Source: Apostichopus japonicus
Lineage: Eukaryota; Echinodermata; Holothuroidea; Aspidochirotida; Stichopodidae
Direction: 5' to 3'
Length of the DNA stretch: 64,000 nt
NCBI RefSeq assembly: GCF_037975245.1
Contig: NC_092577.1
Span: 31,555,398-31,619,397, forward strand
Each line of letters opens with the position of its first letter. Within the stretch, counting starts at the first letter, position 1. The translations under genes and the position numbers were made by a program. Below the pieces are notes generated by a model, which saw nothing but the letters and a program-made list of their open reading frames with translations, was not told the DNA's origin and made no database searches. Positions 31,815 to 42,840 of this stretch are shown in pieces.

Positions 31815-34800
31815 TCAATCTTTCTTCCTACCGGTGAATGTCTGCATCGCAGCACACGCTCCCAAAAAGTCTTCCATCACCAGCTGGCCACGGAATGGTA
31901 ACACACTGAGCCGAAGAAGGAGGAGAAAAAGGAACGAAAATATCATAATAGAAAGCAATGAAAGTATTAATGTAATATGTCAATTGTAAGTAGAGAACAT
32001 TGTGTTGAAATGGTCAAAAGCAATGGACTTGTTTGTGATTTGAAAGGATTATCAGGTGGCTGAAGTTTTAATTTGCTCAGGGAAAATTGTAGAGAAGTTT
32101 CTGTATCGTTAGGTCGAAACTGCATGCTAATAGCATTTCGTATCGCAAAGAAATGATTTCTTTTATAATAAATGGTGATATTTTGTAAAACCATCTGGCA
32201 ACAGTAGAATTGATGATGTCATCAGGGGAAGTCCAGTTGAGACAGTCTTGAATTGAATTTTGAATTTGAATTTGTCCACAATCGGAAATTCAGCTTACAC
32301 AGGTCGTAAAGAAAAAAAGAAAAGCAATAGTATAAGTATCAATAGACTGCGATACACATACAGTAATACAAACAAATATATACAGCAAGTCCTACAAATA
32401 AGAAACTTATCTTCTCACTTGTGAATTAAATATATGGATAGAATTAGGCACACATGAGTATCTGTAGCGGCCCCTTAGTGTACGTGGTGGGCATAAACGC
32501 AGTCCAGAGCGGTTGTAATTGTAGTGCTCAAACAAAGGGTGTGTTGGGTCTTGCATGATTTGTTTAAATTTATTGCAGACCCTCTCATGATACAAGCACT
32601 CTAACGAAGGTAAGTGAGCACCGATTACCCGCTGAGCAACTTTCTTTGCTTTTCTTTTTACATGTCAATCATTTTTATCTACGAATGAAAATATCATATC
32701 TACATCAATACGTTATACTTTAATGAAATTCAGACTACCTAGAACATTGACAGCATTCCAAATGTATCAATTCTCATAAACAAATCGAGAATAAGATCAT
32801 AAACCAGAGTAAATCTCCTCGTAGTTTCTTACTGTTCTAGCAGCACACCAGCTTGAATTAAGTAAGGCAAGTACAAATGGTCCTGTTCCGTCTGAATACT
32901 CTCTACAATTTTCTTTCCTACATACTCTGGAGTCATAGTGTTCAGAAGCCATTCGTATCTAGTAAATAGAACAGAAAAAACCAAAGAAATATTAAATAAT
33001 TTAAATTATGCAAAATTTCAAATCTTTAAAGATGTTCCCCAAACAAATGATGGGTTGGTTAGTAAAAAGTCAGAAGATTAGGATCAGATTTGGAAAAAAA
33101 AAGTGACCAAAATGGACTTTGTAAAGTCTAGAAACTTTTAATCTTATCTGCCATGGTTCATCTGTCCTGCTTCTCCACTTCACTCAAATGATTACTGTAA
33201 ATGAAACTAAACATGTGGGGTGTGAGTACTGCAAATTGCAATTGCCAGCTGCTCATGGCAACAAGGAGAGGGAATGACGTCGGGGCATGGCTAGCAATTG
33301 ATGTGGCTAACAGATTATTTCGAGGGACGGGTTAGAGTGTTAGTAATCAATCAATCAATCAGAGGACATTTATATAGCGCCAAAGTCAACAGAAATTGTT
33401 CAAAGCGCTATTAGCCTTGGTCATTGGTAACTTGTCACACCTACACACCAAAGTGTGCGCAATTCAATCAATCTCTCCGGGGCACCACAACCACGTGTCC
33501 CCCAGGGGACATCCCATAGGGTGCAGCCAGAAACCGGCGCACGCAACTATATTTACAAGTTACCTCGCAAGTCCCCATTTATACACCTGGGTGAAGAGAG
33601 GCAATGGAGATAAAGTGCCTTGCCCAAGGACACAGCGCAATGATCTGGCCAGGGCTCAAACCTGTAATCCTTAGATCACCAGTCCACTGCCTTAACCACT
33701 GGACCACAACGCTCTCTAGTACCGTGGTTCACATCAGCAGCAGCATATGTACATCCCTGAGGGTCTACTTCTTGAGAGAGGAGGAAAATTACAGGCCTAG
33801 AATTACAAAATTACAGCCATTCGCCAAAGAAAAATGTAAATGCTTCAAGAATTTTACCGGCTCAAATGAAATTCCCTGTGTATCACATGAATTAATACAA
33901 CACGAATATCAATTACTGTCAAGGCACCTTGGAGCAGTCTATTAATATTTTTCTGATAATGAGCAGCAACTCAGGGCTTTATTGTTAGGTGTATAGAGAT
34001 CACAAAATCTTTTGACTGACGGTAGCTACCGGAATTAAATTGTGTAGATGTTATTAATGCCTACTGGCATAAAAACGCAAGTGCCTTATTTTTGCTACAG
34101 TTGGCAAACGATAAAATCCTTTGGCATTATAAGCTTGTAAATGATATATAGCTTGAATTTCGAAGCCTGGGATGGACGGACCTATGGAGTTTGCTTCATG
34201 TCATCTGCCTTAAGGTAGTACTTTAAAAGGGTGTGAAGACTAGCGCATAAGAAACATCTAATGCCGGTAATTTGACCTAGTTTCGATTGAGGTGTAACAG
34301 AAGTGTTACACACCACCATCAATCCCAGAAAATACACACACAGCTTGCTACCGTCAGTAATTGGACACTAGTGTACATTCAGTACATACAGCTGCGGTAA
34401 ATACCCACAGCACGTTATACAAACGATACAGCTATTTACATCTCATGTCCAGCTAAAGATAACAATTAAGGTATCACGTTTCATCACTGTCTGCATTTTG
34501 TAGCGACATGAACAAAACGTCACTTGCAAGCAACAGAAAGTTTACTTTTTCAGATGGCCGCACGCGGTTTGGGGCGAGTCTTCAGTGCCTGTAAATACCT
34601 GGTTGAGGTTCCTTCGAAGAGACCAGTTTTGACCAGATATGGACAGACCAGGGTAAAGTGGATGTCTTTACGTTTGATGATCATTTCCCTAGCTACCGCC
34701 TGATGCATGGCCTTAACAGCAGCTTTGCTGGCACAGTAGTCTGAGCACCGGGGAATCCCAACCTCGGCCAGCACACTGGAAACGGTCACCACGTGACCTC

Positions 34801-36656
34801 TGTTGACCTCCATCATCGAAGGTAAAAAGGCCTTCAGAGTCTGCATAAAGAGAGTAAGGGGTGTGAATTGCTTTTGACATAGATCGCTTCCAAAGAAATG
34901 TCAATTAAAATGACTAAACTAGATAAACCCATTGACTATTACATATATTAATGTGCACATGCATTCACCTTATCCCGGCGTATATATTTATTGAAATTAT
35001 AACGAACCTCCATCAAAAGAACATTAATAGCTTGTTAAAATATTTTTATAGACTCTTCACTTAGTACCCCAATCCCTCCCTCCTTACATCAACAAATGTG
35101 GAATGTACAGAATTCCTTTCTCATTGCAATCAATGAGTAAACCACTTTATTGCTCTGTATTTCAGAAATGAAACAGTTGTATGTTAAACTTGTGCAAACC
35201 TATTCTACTGTAACTTTGCATTCTGTAAATTATCATGCATAGCAAACATATGATATATATATGCAGCATTTTGCAATGTAAATCACATGTATTATTTCCT
35301 ACAGTATTTTCAAAAGCCAACAGAACCGCATAACATCATACTGTAAGCACAGCATTTCTATAAACATCACACCAATGAGATATAAATACTGTACATACCC
35401 AAAAATGAGCTAACGTATTCACATCGAACGTCTTGGCGATGTCCTCATCTGACAGATCCAACAACTGTCTGCCACTAACGATCCCAGCATTGTTCACTAA
35501 GATAGTAACTTTACCGACCTCGGTTTCAACACTTTTAGCAACTTTGTACACCGCCTCCCTGTCAGTTACATCACACTTGTAAACATTAGCCTCCGCGCCA
35601 AGGGATCGAACCATCCTCCCCGTTTCTTGATTCCCCTCATCGTTTATATCCCACAATACCAGATGGCAACCACGTTTGGCTAGGCTTAACGATACCTCCC
35701 GACCTATTCCACTTCCTGATCCTGTTACTAAGGCAATTTCTCCTGCCACAGATTTCTTGGGCCAAAGAGTCATTGGTGTGACATACTTTATGATAGCTAA
35801 CAGGCAGTGGATTAAAATTATCACCAAAGAGTTAACAAGCCCCCCAAAAAATGAAAACATCTCGAACACCTGTAGAATGAAAAACAAACAAAAAAGTTGT
35901 AGTTAATTTAGTTGGGGGAAAAAGTGATTTTTTTTATACTTTTATATTTTTATAGGCCTGGTACAAAAACCTAGAGGCACAAAATATCAGAACATTAAAT
36001 CCTTGATGAACAAATACAAATTTATGTGCCCAAACATTCACCTCATCCATGTGACATTATTAAAAAGTTATGTAGTTAGTTTAGTTGGGGCTGAGTCTGA
36101 AGTGAGTGTAGACCGAAGCTGTAGGCTAAAGTAAAGGCTACTGATGTGTCCTTATGAGTTATTTAGGCTATTTTGGGTAGGATATGCGAGTTACTTAGTA
36201 CTAGTACTAGCCTAAAGCAGTCGAGTGCAAAAGTCTTTTGTTTTTTGTCCTGAAGTTACGAAACTCTCGTTTTCAAAAGTATAACAAGGCAGATCTGCCA
36301 AAACATGCTTACAGCCAACATGATCAAATGACACAAAGAAGGACGGAAGTGAATAACCGGAAAGTATAAGGCTGTAAACCGTTCTGGAGTACGATGATAG
36401 TACGCGCAGCCAAAGTTGTTATCAAAATTCTAGACTAAGGCCTAACGTTAGGCCTATTCTTTCTCAAGCTTTGTTCTTAGGAATGTCTGTAAACTTGTTC
36501 AAGCTACTGTACAGTATGTCCACAATAAGCTACCGTAGTTCCATCCAATCACCTTTCAACACAACCGTATGTATACAGTTACTCAACAATTACAATTGAG
36601 CCTAGGCTCTCAAAACCCATAGTTTTGAATTAGCATAGGCGAAGTATACGTACCAT
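31815..36656 (-). CDS. SDR16C-family short-chain dehydrogenase 1 (RDHE2/HSD17B11-like)
   Basis: Minus-strand join 36656-36654, 35869-35399, 34840-34599, 32958-32833, 31905-31815: 933 nt, 310 residues, close to human SDR16C5. All junctions are GT/AG with matching phase (0, 0, 2, 2). Visible: an N-terminal hydrophobic anchor (residues 10-33), cofactor motif T-G-S-G-S-G-I-G (50-57), D75 in V-L-W-D-I-N, NNAG (127-130), and catalytic N152, S180, Y193 and K197 (YCASK). The last two exons are short but give the family's typical C terminus (MTPEYVGKKIVESIQTEQ, EDFLGACAAMQTFTGRKK). Reading through the donor at 34599 would give a shorter product ending at 34550. The first ATG is the last codon before an intron; the ATG at residue 5 is an alternative start. 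The family reduces or oxidises retinoids, steroids and other lipids at ER or lipid-droplet membranes; the substrate here is unknown. Confidence 0.88.
32407..32595 (-). mobile_element. 3' end of a non-LTR retrotransposon ORF (RT tail), minus
   Basis: Minus strand encodes DPTHPLFEHYNYNRSGLRLC, then RYSCVPNSIHIFN and a stop, the same post-RT tail motif as at 25050 but a different sequence. About 130 bp further down, 32250-32275 holds a TTGAATT-type repeat that may be its tail. In SDR1 intron 4. Confidence 0.65.
33339..33716 (-). repeat. tRNA-derived SINE, family 2 (minus copy)
   Basis: On the minus strand: AGAGCGTTGTGGTCCAGTGG, TTAAGGCAGTGG, GTTTGAGCCCTGGCC, then TGTCCTTGGGCAAGGCACTT. It ends with the TATAGCGCC core and a (TGAT)n-like tail at 33345. 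In SDR1 intron 3. Confidence 0.7.
34222..34596. mobile_element. TIR (MITE-like) element, copy 1, abutting a splice donor
   Basis: About 375 bp. Left end AAGGGTGTGAAGACTAGCGC and right end (reverse complement) CAGGCACTGAAGACTCGCCC are imperfect inverted repeats. An inverted copy lies at 48256-48604. The right end is 2-3 nt from the donor of SDR1 exon 3. I see no transposase ORF. Confidence 0.75.
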
Positions 36657-37545
36657 GATCCCTATCGAATCTTTATCTTATCCAAACAAATGAGATTTCG
36701 GTTGATCTTGTAGTTGTAGACCTGATGCTATCTGTAACTGTACTACTGCACACGCTGTAGCAAGTTGTTCACCGTGCTGGAGTGACACCTTTCCATGAAT
36801 CACAAGCAGTATTGCAGTATTAATCCTAACGTTTGCGTAGTGTGCAATATCTTCATTGTTCTAGACCAAGTTTCAGAAAACAAATGTAAGAAGCACATGC
36901 TATTCTTCTTATTTAGTTAACTGTATTGCAGGTAACCTAGTAATTCCTTTTCTACTAAGAAAAGTCACGTATGAAATAACTCTTTATTCAGTATCAGACA
37001 TGGCGTTAGTCTAGTGGTTGTAGGCTAGCCTAAGTTTGGCCGCTAGGCTCTAGTCTAGAGCGAGGCCTATCTAACTTTAAAATAATTTAACATTTTGCTA
37101 TCATTAACATGGTACCCAATTAAGTTTATGGGCATCGCACAGAAGTACTTAAAATCAAAAGGAAGGTAATGAAAATTGAAAAATGGGTAGATCACCAGTT
37201 GAACCTTAAAAACAATGAATGCATGCAGTCTTGAAGTAGCCTGCATCTCATTTTTCTAAATTACGTAAGACTCAGTGAATTCTCACTGCATAGCTGAAAC
37301 TTTTGAAAGGTTAACTACTATAGTACCAGTTGGTTAACAGACTTGTCAACCTAGGTCTACATCTTATTACTGTACTTATCCATCAGATTCAATGCTACCA
37401 TGGCTAAAGATCCCATTCCTTGTCTACCAAGCAAAGTCACCTATCAATTCTCCTGGGGTGGGAGTTGGGGGGGGGGGGGGGGGAGGAGCAGACAGGTAGG
37501 TCTGCCAATACCATTTTAAATAATAACTTGCTTTTATTTTTTCAG
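36657..37545. promoter_or_regulatory. Head-to-head intergenic region, SDR1 and MAPEG genes
   Basis: About 0.9 kb separates the first SDR1 coding exon (minus) from the MAPEG start exon (plus), whose acceptor is at 37544-37545, so a non-coding MAPEG exon must also lie here or upstream. ATTGCAG/GTAACC near 36930 is one possible donor. I see no TATA box I would trust. A bidirectional promoter is inferred from layout only. Confidence 0.4.
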
Positions 37546-37563
37546 ATTCAACAATAAATTGAA

Positions 37564-40500
37564 ATGTCTGACCAAGTTGTTCATCTCCGAGATTTACTGG
37601 CGCCAAGCGTGGTGTCGTTGGTTGCTTCCTTCCAAATGGGTACATTCTTTTAAATATATATCATGAAAGAAACTTAAATACAAATTTTCTTCATTGTATT
37701 TAACTACCACAAGAACTTGTGAATCCTTGAGAAAATATTCCAGTAGCTGATTTAAATTCTGACCGTATATGAGACAAGTTGAGGATGATTTAAACCCATG
37801 GTGGTAAAAGTTTAAGTCTTAAGACTTAGTCTTATATCAAGGCAAGTCCTTATCACATGACTTTGACAATAGGCTACTCAACCCCTGGTCATTGGTAGCT
37901 TGTCACATACACACACCCAAGTGTGCCCAATTTGAATTAAAACAGTTACTCCCCAGGTCACCAAAGTGCGCCACATCAATGTGTCCCCTGGGGACCTGAG
38001 GGGGACTCCCCATAGTGTCGGCCAACGGGCCAAGAACCTGCACATACAACTATATATATTTACATGTATCTCGCAGGTTCCCCACTTACTGTATACACCT
38101 GGGTAAAGAGAGGCAATGGAGATAAACTGGCTTGCCCAAGGACACAGCGTAATGATCTGGCCAATCGGTCATTGCCTTTAGTCATAAATTTCAACATGAC
38201 CTCCTCCAAAGAATGGTAGATGCATACAGATTAACAGCAAAGTGTTATACAGTATACCCAATTCTTTCATTTGTTTCATATGGATATGGTACCATAAGAG
38301 GATTAGTATGATAGCAAGTACAGTGTTATATATTTCCATGTGTACCAGACAGAAAGACTGTACTTCTTCAGAGCACTTCAACTGGCAGTGTGAATATTAT
38401 GATTTTTTTCTATATTTTTTTATCAGATATTTAGTAATATTAAAGGAACTGATCATACTGTCTATTACTGCTTTAAAGCATGATATGGGATGATATTAAT
38501 CATAGATCGTGGTATTAGTGCTATCAAATATTGTCCAACTGGCTGACAGCTTGAATAGCTTGTATCGCATATTCAAAAGGAAAAATTCATGCCAAAGGAA
38601 AATAAATAAAAACTAAACAGTAGTTTTTATAATGTTTGTGAAAAGACACAGTGATCTTGCAAAGTTCTATTCAACCTTTTCCTCATTTTTAACCTTGTTC
38701 AGGTCGCTTCGCCTGGGCAGTCGGACAAGCTCGTCGCAAGTTTAAGGTTCCAGTCCCCCAAACAGATGGAGATGAAGGATTTGTCAGGGTTTTCAGAGCT
38801 CAGTAAGCTTTGTTAAATTCACTTACGTGAAATTAAGTGATGTAGATTTAAAGATTGTGACCTCTCGAAAGAAAAAAAGATATAATGAACCTGTGCTAAA
38901 AAAAAGATAAAAAGCCTCCCTAGTTATTTGCATTGTCACAGTAGAGGCTTTGCTGGGTTATAGTACTATAGTAGGTATCAGAAAAATTTCAGAGACATAC
39001 AGTACAATACTCCAATTATTCACGGAAGTACGTAGGTCCTTCAGTGTAATAGTTGTCACTTGAAAATGTAGAAGACCATGAAAGAACACATTGTACTTGT
39101 TCAAGCCCCTTATCTTCATTCACATTTCACAACTTGGGAAAATATTTATTACACTTTCTGGAACATGACTAGGAGCCTCATGGGCTTAGAAATGTCCTGA
39201 AGGGATCATGTTGGCCTTTATTGCAGGGATTTGTCAGACATTCTTAATTTAACTTCTCATTGTCATTTAGCCTCTGAAGAAGATCATGCTAGGAATGAAA
39301 TGTCAGGCCAACTTAACTTAATTACACGTCCTTTTTGTTTTATTTTATAAGTGAGTAAGCAAAGTACTAATGTTCAAATGCCGAAAGAATGATATTGAAA
39401 TAATTCTTACAAATTACAATAAATTATAAATTACAATAACAGAATTTTGTCCCTGTGTTGGTTGTGATAGTACATGCCAGTGCGGTCAGAGACTATAAAG
39501 GCAAATGTCGGTTTGTGTGCTTGTAAATAAAGATGCGTAATAAAGCAGTTAGGAAAACTTTATAACCGGATCACTACGTTTCCAAAAATTCTTCTTGTTT
39601 CTCTTAGGAAAAAAATATTTGTCATGCATTTAAAACGTTATTTGATGCGATGACAGTCTTATGTATTCCTATTGTGTGAATTTCTGTTTGTGATCTTAGT
39701 TGGAACTGGTGTGTTAGACTTAAGTTGTCCAGCCAATTTAATTGATGAGCCTCAGACATTTTAAGGGCCATTTAAAGAGGTACAACTTGGACTGATAGCT
39801 TTATTTGTATACATAATGGTCTACAATATATCCAAAAAATAAAAATTTTGTGCCTAAAGTCTCCCTGTATTTGATATTGATAAAGTATTTAATTATCTCA
39901 TCCGTCTTATATCTGAATCCATTCATAGGCAAAATACTCTGGAGTTTGCACCATTATTTTTGCCTTGCGTGTGGATCTCGTCCTTGTTTGTTCACCCCGG
40001 TGAGTTTTTTCGAAATCTTGTTGATGTTGTCGATTGTTCATCGAATGTGGCAACATTTGCATATTATGCCCTTGTCGGAACTGTCGCAGATTGACAATGC
40101 CAACAGGCTGTTCATTAGTTCGTTCATTTCTGAATGAATGGAACAAGTTTAGTCTTGTTAATCCCAAACCTGTAAGCTATTTCTTACTACTGCCGACCTG
40201 TGGTTTACAACATATTTTTACAATTTGAAATGCCCCATTAAATCGGGAGATTAGGAGCCTGGAAAATTAGGAAATATCTGACAAAGTGACTAAACCATGG
40301 TAGGGATATGAGAAGTAACAGTCTGGTGTTACACATAACTGATAAAATAGAGTCTACATGAGGTATTTCAAAAGACGAAGCGAATTCCATCCACCTTCTG
40401 TACACGGGTACAAAACATACGAACGGTCCATTCTTGATCTCACTTTAGAGAAAAATTTAGAAGTCAAATTTTTGCAGGGAGATTAGCACATATAACTGTA

Positions 40501-41749
40501 AGAGCTTGAAAATTGTCTTTGAAAACTGGGAGACTGCCAGTAAAACCGGGAGAATTGGCGAGATCATGTATTCCCTACATTCTAATATTTTCTGCAGATT
40601 AGAGATATTTACAATGATTTCTATTTATATCTTTTACGTCTGACACTATGATTCATTTTCAGTTGTTAATTTACATTACACTTGGAAAAAATATTTTATA
40701 GAGGCGGTATTATTATGCATATTCATGAGTTAAATGAAAATGTCATTTTTTTTTTTCCTCTTTTAGTTCCCTCTACCATTGTATCATTGAGATATCTGTA
40801 TGCAAGAAGTCAGTACTTTGAGAGCTATTCAAAGAAAGCCGAAGATAGGTAAGCGTTTTTGTACCCACAGTTGTGAAGGGTCTCTTCATATTATGCTCAA
40901 TCCATTTAGTCATGATCTGTGGTTTTTATATATTATCTCTGTTTGGGAAGAAGTTGGTGGAACTTGCTGAAGTCACTTTACATTTGAATTTAAATGTCTG
41001 GAATCATGGCATGTTACCAAATACTAGTTGATCATTGTCAAAAAGTTGAAACAGTTGTTGCATCTGTTTAAAAGTTTCTCTCGATATCCAATGTTTTGAA
41101 GCATTCAAATTATCATCGGATAGTTCCATCTTATTCTATGATAGCGCCCTCTATTTACTTTAATTCAGAAAGTATCCATTCTTTTGGCTACCATCACTGA
41201 TCCTCCTTAGCCACAGTGTATATCCGAATAAGGTCCACTTTGTAAACCTTATAACCTAATTTTATTTTTTTCTGACCTGTTCACCCCTTAACTTTCCATC
41301 AGATTTCCGTCCTTATAAAATATCTTGCATCAAAAATGCTCCACATATTTCCAGTTTTGTGTCTGAATAGCGCCCTCTGTTTACCTTAATTGGAAACTGT
41401 CTGCTGCTCTTTGGGCTAACATCAACAATTCCTTTCACTTCAGTATATCATCATCAAACACAGTTACAGTGTATTTCCAAGTAGTGCCGCCCTCTATTTA
41501 CTTTAACTTAGTTCATGTTCCCTCCCTTTCCGCTCCAATTAGATGTCCGTGTCCTATAAATAAATAAATATATGTTCGTTTTGTCGTTACAGAGTGCCTC
41601 ATTTCATAACGGCCGTGAAATGTTTCCAAATCTTACTCGTCATGAGCGCAGCAGGATTAATCAACCTGTCGCTGAAGGAATTTGCGGGTGTCGACGTCTT
41701 TGGAAAAGTTGTGGATTTCTTCCGACAGTACATTCCGCAGCTTAAGTAA
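37564..41749 (+). CDS. MAPEG-family membrane protein (LTC4S/MGST2/FLAP group)
   Basis: Join 37564-37639, 38703-38802, 39929-39999, 40767-40848, 41593-41749: 486 nt, 161 residues. Internal exons of 100, 71 and 82 bp match the exon sizes I recall for mammalian LTC4S and FLAP genes. Conserved residues, by alignment with human LTC4S from memory: R36/R37 (catalytic R31 region), FRAQQN with R57 and N61, E64, Y99, Y103 and R110 (equivalent of R104). Tyr59 of LTC4S is Phe65 here, as in MGST2. Four hydrophobic segments are expected; the N-terminal LLAPSVVSLVASF, PLFLPCVWISSLF, VPSTIVSLRYLY and ILLVMSAAGLIN stretches fit. The family conjugates glutathione to LTA4 or other electrophiles, or presents arachidonate (FLAP), in ER or nuclear membranes. 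The glutathione residues favour an enzyme over a FLAP-like carrier. The start ATG follows a 5' UTR acceptor at 37545. Confidence 0.9.
37872..38166 (-). repeat. SINE family 2 fragment (minus copy)
   Basis: Shares CTGGTCATTGGTAGCTTGTC, CACCTGGGTAAAGAGAGGCAATGG and CTTGCCCAAGGACACAGCG with 33400-33660 but lacks most of the tRNA-like head. In MAPEG intron 1. Confidence 0.6.
39271..39309 (+). other. Hammerhead-like hairpin motif
   Basis: CTGAAGA, then AGATCATGCTAGGAAT, then GAAATGTCAGGCC. It has both conserved boxes of a hammerhead core (CUGANGA and GAAA) around a weakened hairpin; related to 3392-3431. In MAPEG intron 2. Confidence 0.35.
41140..41510. repeat. Degenerate repeats with 'GCGCCCTCTATTTACTTTAA'
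   Basis: GCGCCCTCT(A/G)TTTACTTTAA-like blocks occur at about 41144, 41370 and 41488, each followed by similar sequence. In MAPEG intron 4, just before the last exon. Confidence 0.5.
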
Positions 41750-42803
41750 GCCAATCTACGGGTTATGGCAGTGTCTGGAGCAAGGTTTTAAGTTTTTACC
41801 AAACATAAATACAGTTGATAAGTAAAAAAAACAATTTCTAGGTTAGCCAAGGATAAGAAATTACATCTTGGGCAAATTTAGGATGAGTGGCAAACCTGCT
41901 CGCTTCAACCAATTAAAGATCAGATGGATGTCATTAATTAATATTCACTAAATGATAATAGCAATAATAGTTTATATCCCAAAGAGTTAAATGTTATGTA
42001 ACATAGCAACCATCATGAATAGAAAAAAGTATAAAATTGAATGAATTTTAGCCTATACTTTTTCTACTCTGATTATTAGAGGGCGCCCTTCATAATATCC
42101 AGGAATCACTACCTCGCTTTTTAATTTTTTTTTATAATCCAACCATGACAAGTTTAAGAGTTTTTAAGATTTCTATAAATTGGCGAAATATTCCATCTGC
42201 CTGTGAAGGTCTTTCTATGTTGTAACTTCTTTCTACGTACATTGACAACATAAATCTATTGCTTGTGTCTTACATCTTTCAATGTATAAAGTGTTGAAAT
42301 GCTTAGTAGGTAATTGTGGGGTAAACAGACACGACTTTACAAAAAGAAAACTTTTATATTTTATGTTCGGTGTAGGTGCCTTTACTTGGCAAAGTGTCGA
42401 TTTAAGAAACGTCCTAAGAACCTTGGCTGGTGTACTGTGCGTTGTCTTACAATAGCAAAGTACAATAAGGTTTTTTAGAATAAATGACGGTAATGGAAAG
42501 CAAACAAAAACTGAAATGAAGATCAAATGATTTATTTGGTGGACTTGGAATAAATTCACTACTTTAATTTATGTAATATAACAAATGTCATGGTAATGAT
42601 GTTATTGTTCATAAGGTGGAGACAAGGCTGTAATAGAGGTTTTTATGTTTAATACCTGTCAGATGCTAAAAGAATATTTGTCTTGTGTACCATAAAGGTG
42701 GACTGTGATTTCAGGAAGACAGAATGGATTTAATAAAATTATTGATGCAATGAAAATCTTTGTTTACAAATTGCATATATTTGCATATAAATATAATAAT
42801 TGC

Positions 42804-42840
<37 letters not shown>

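Noticed and set aside
34550-34598. SDR1 reading frame continuing to a stop at 34550 as the natural C terminus
   Set aside because: This tail is encoded by the TIR element. Two downstream exons (32958-32833, 31905-31815) in matching phase give the family's real C terminus. It is kept only as a possible retained-intron form.
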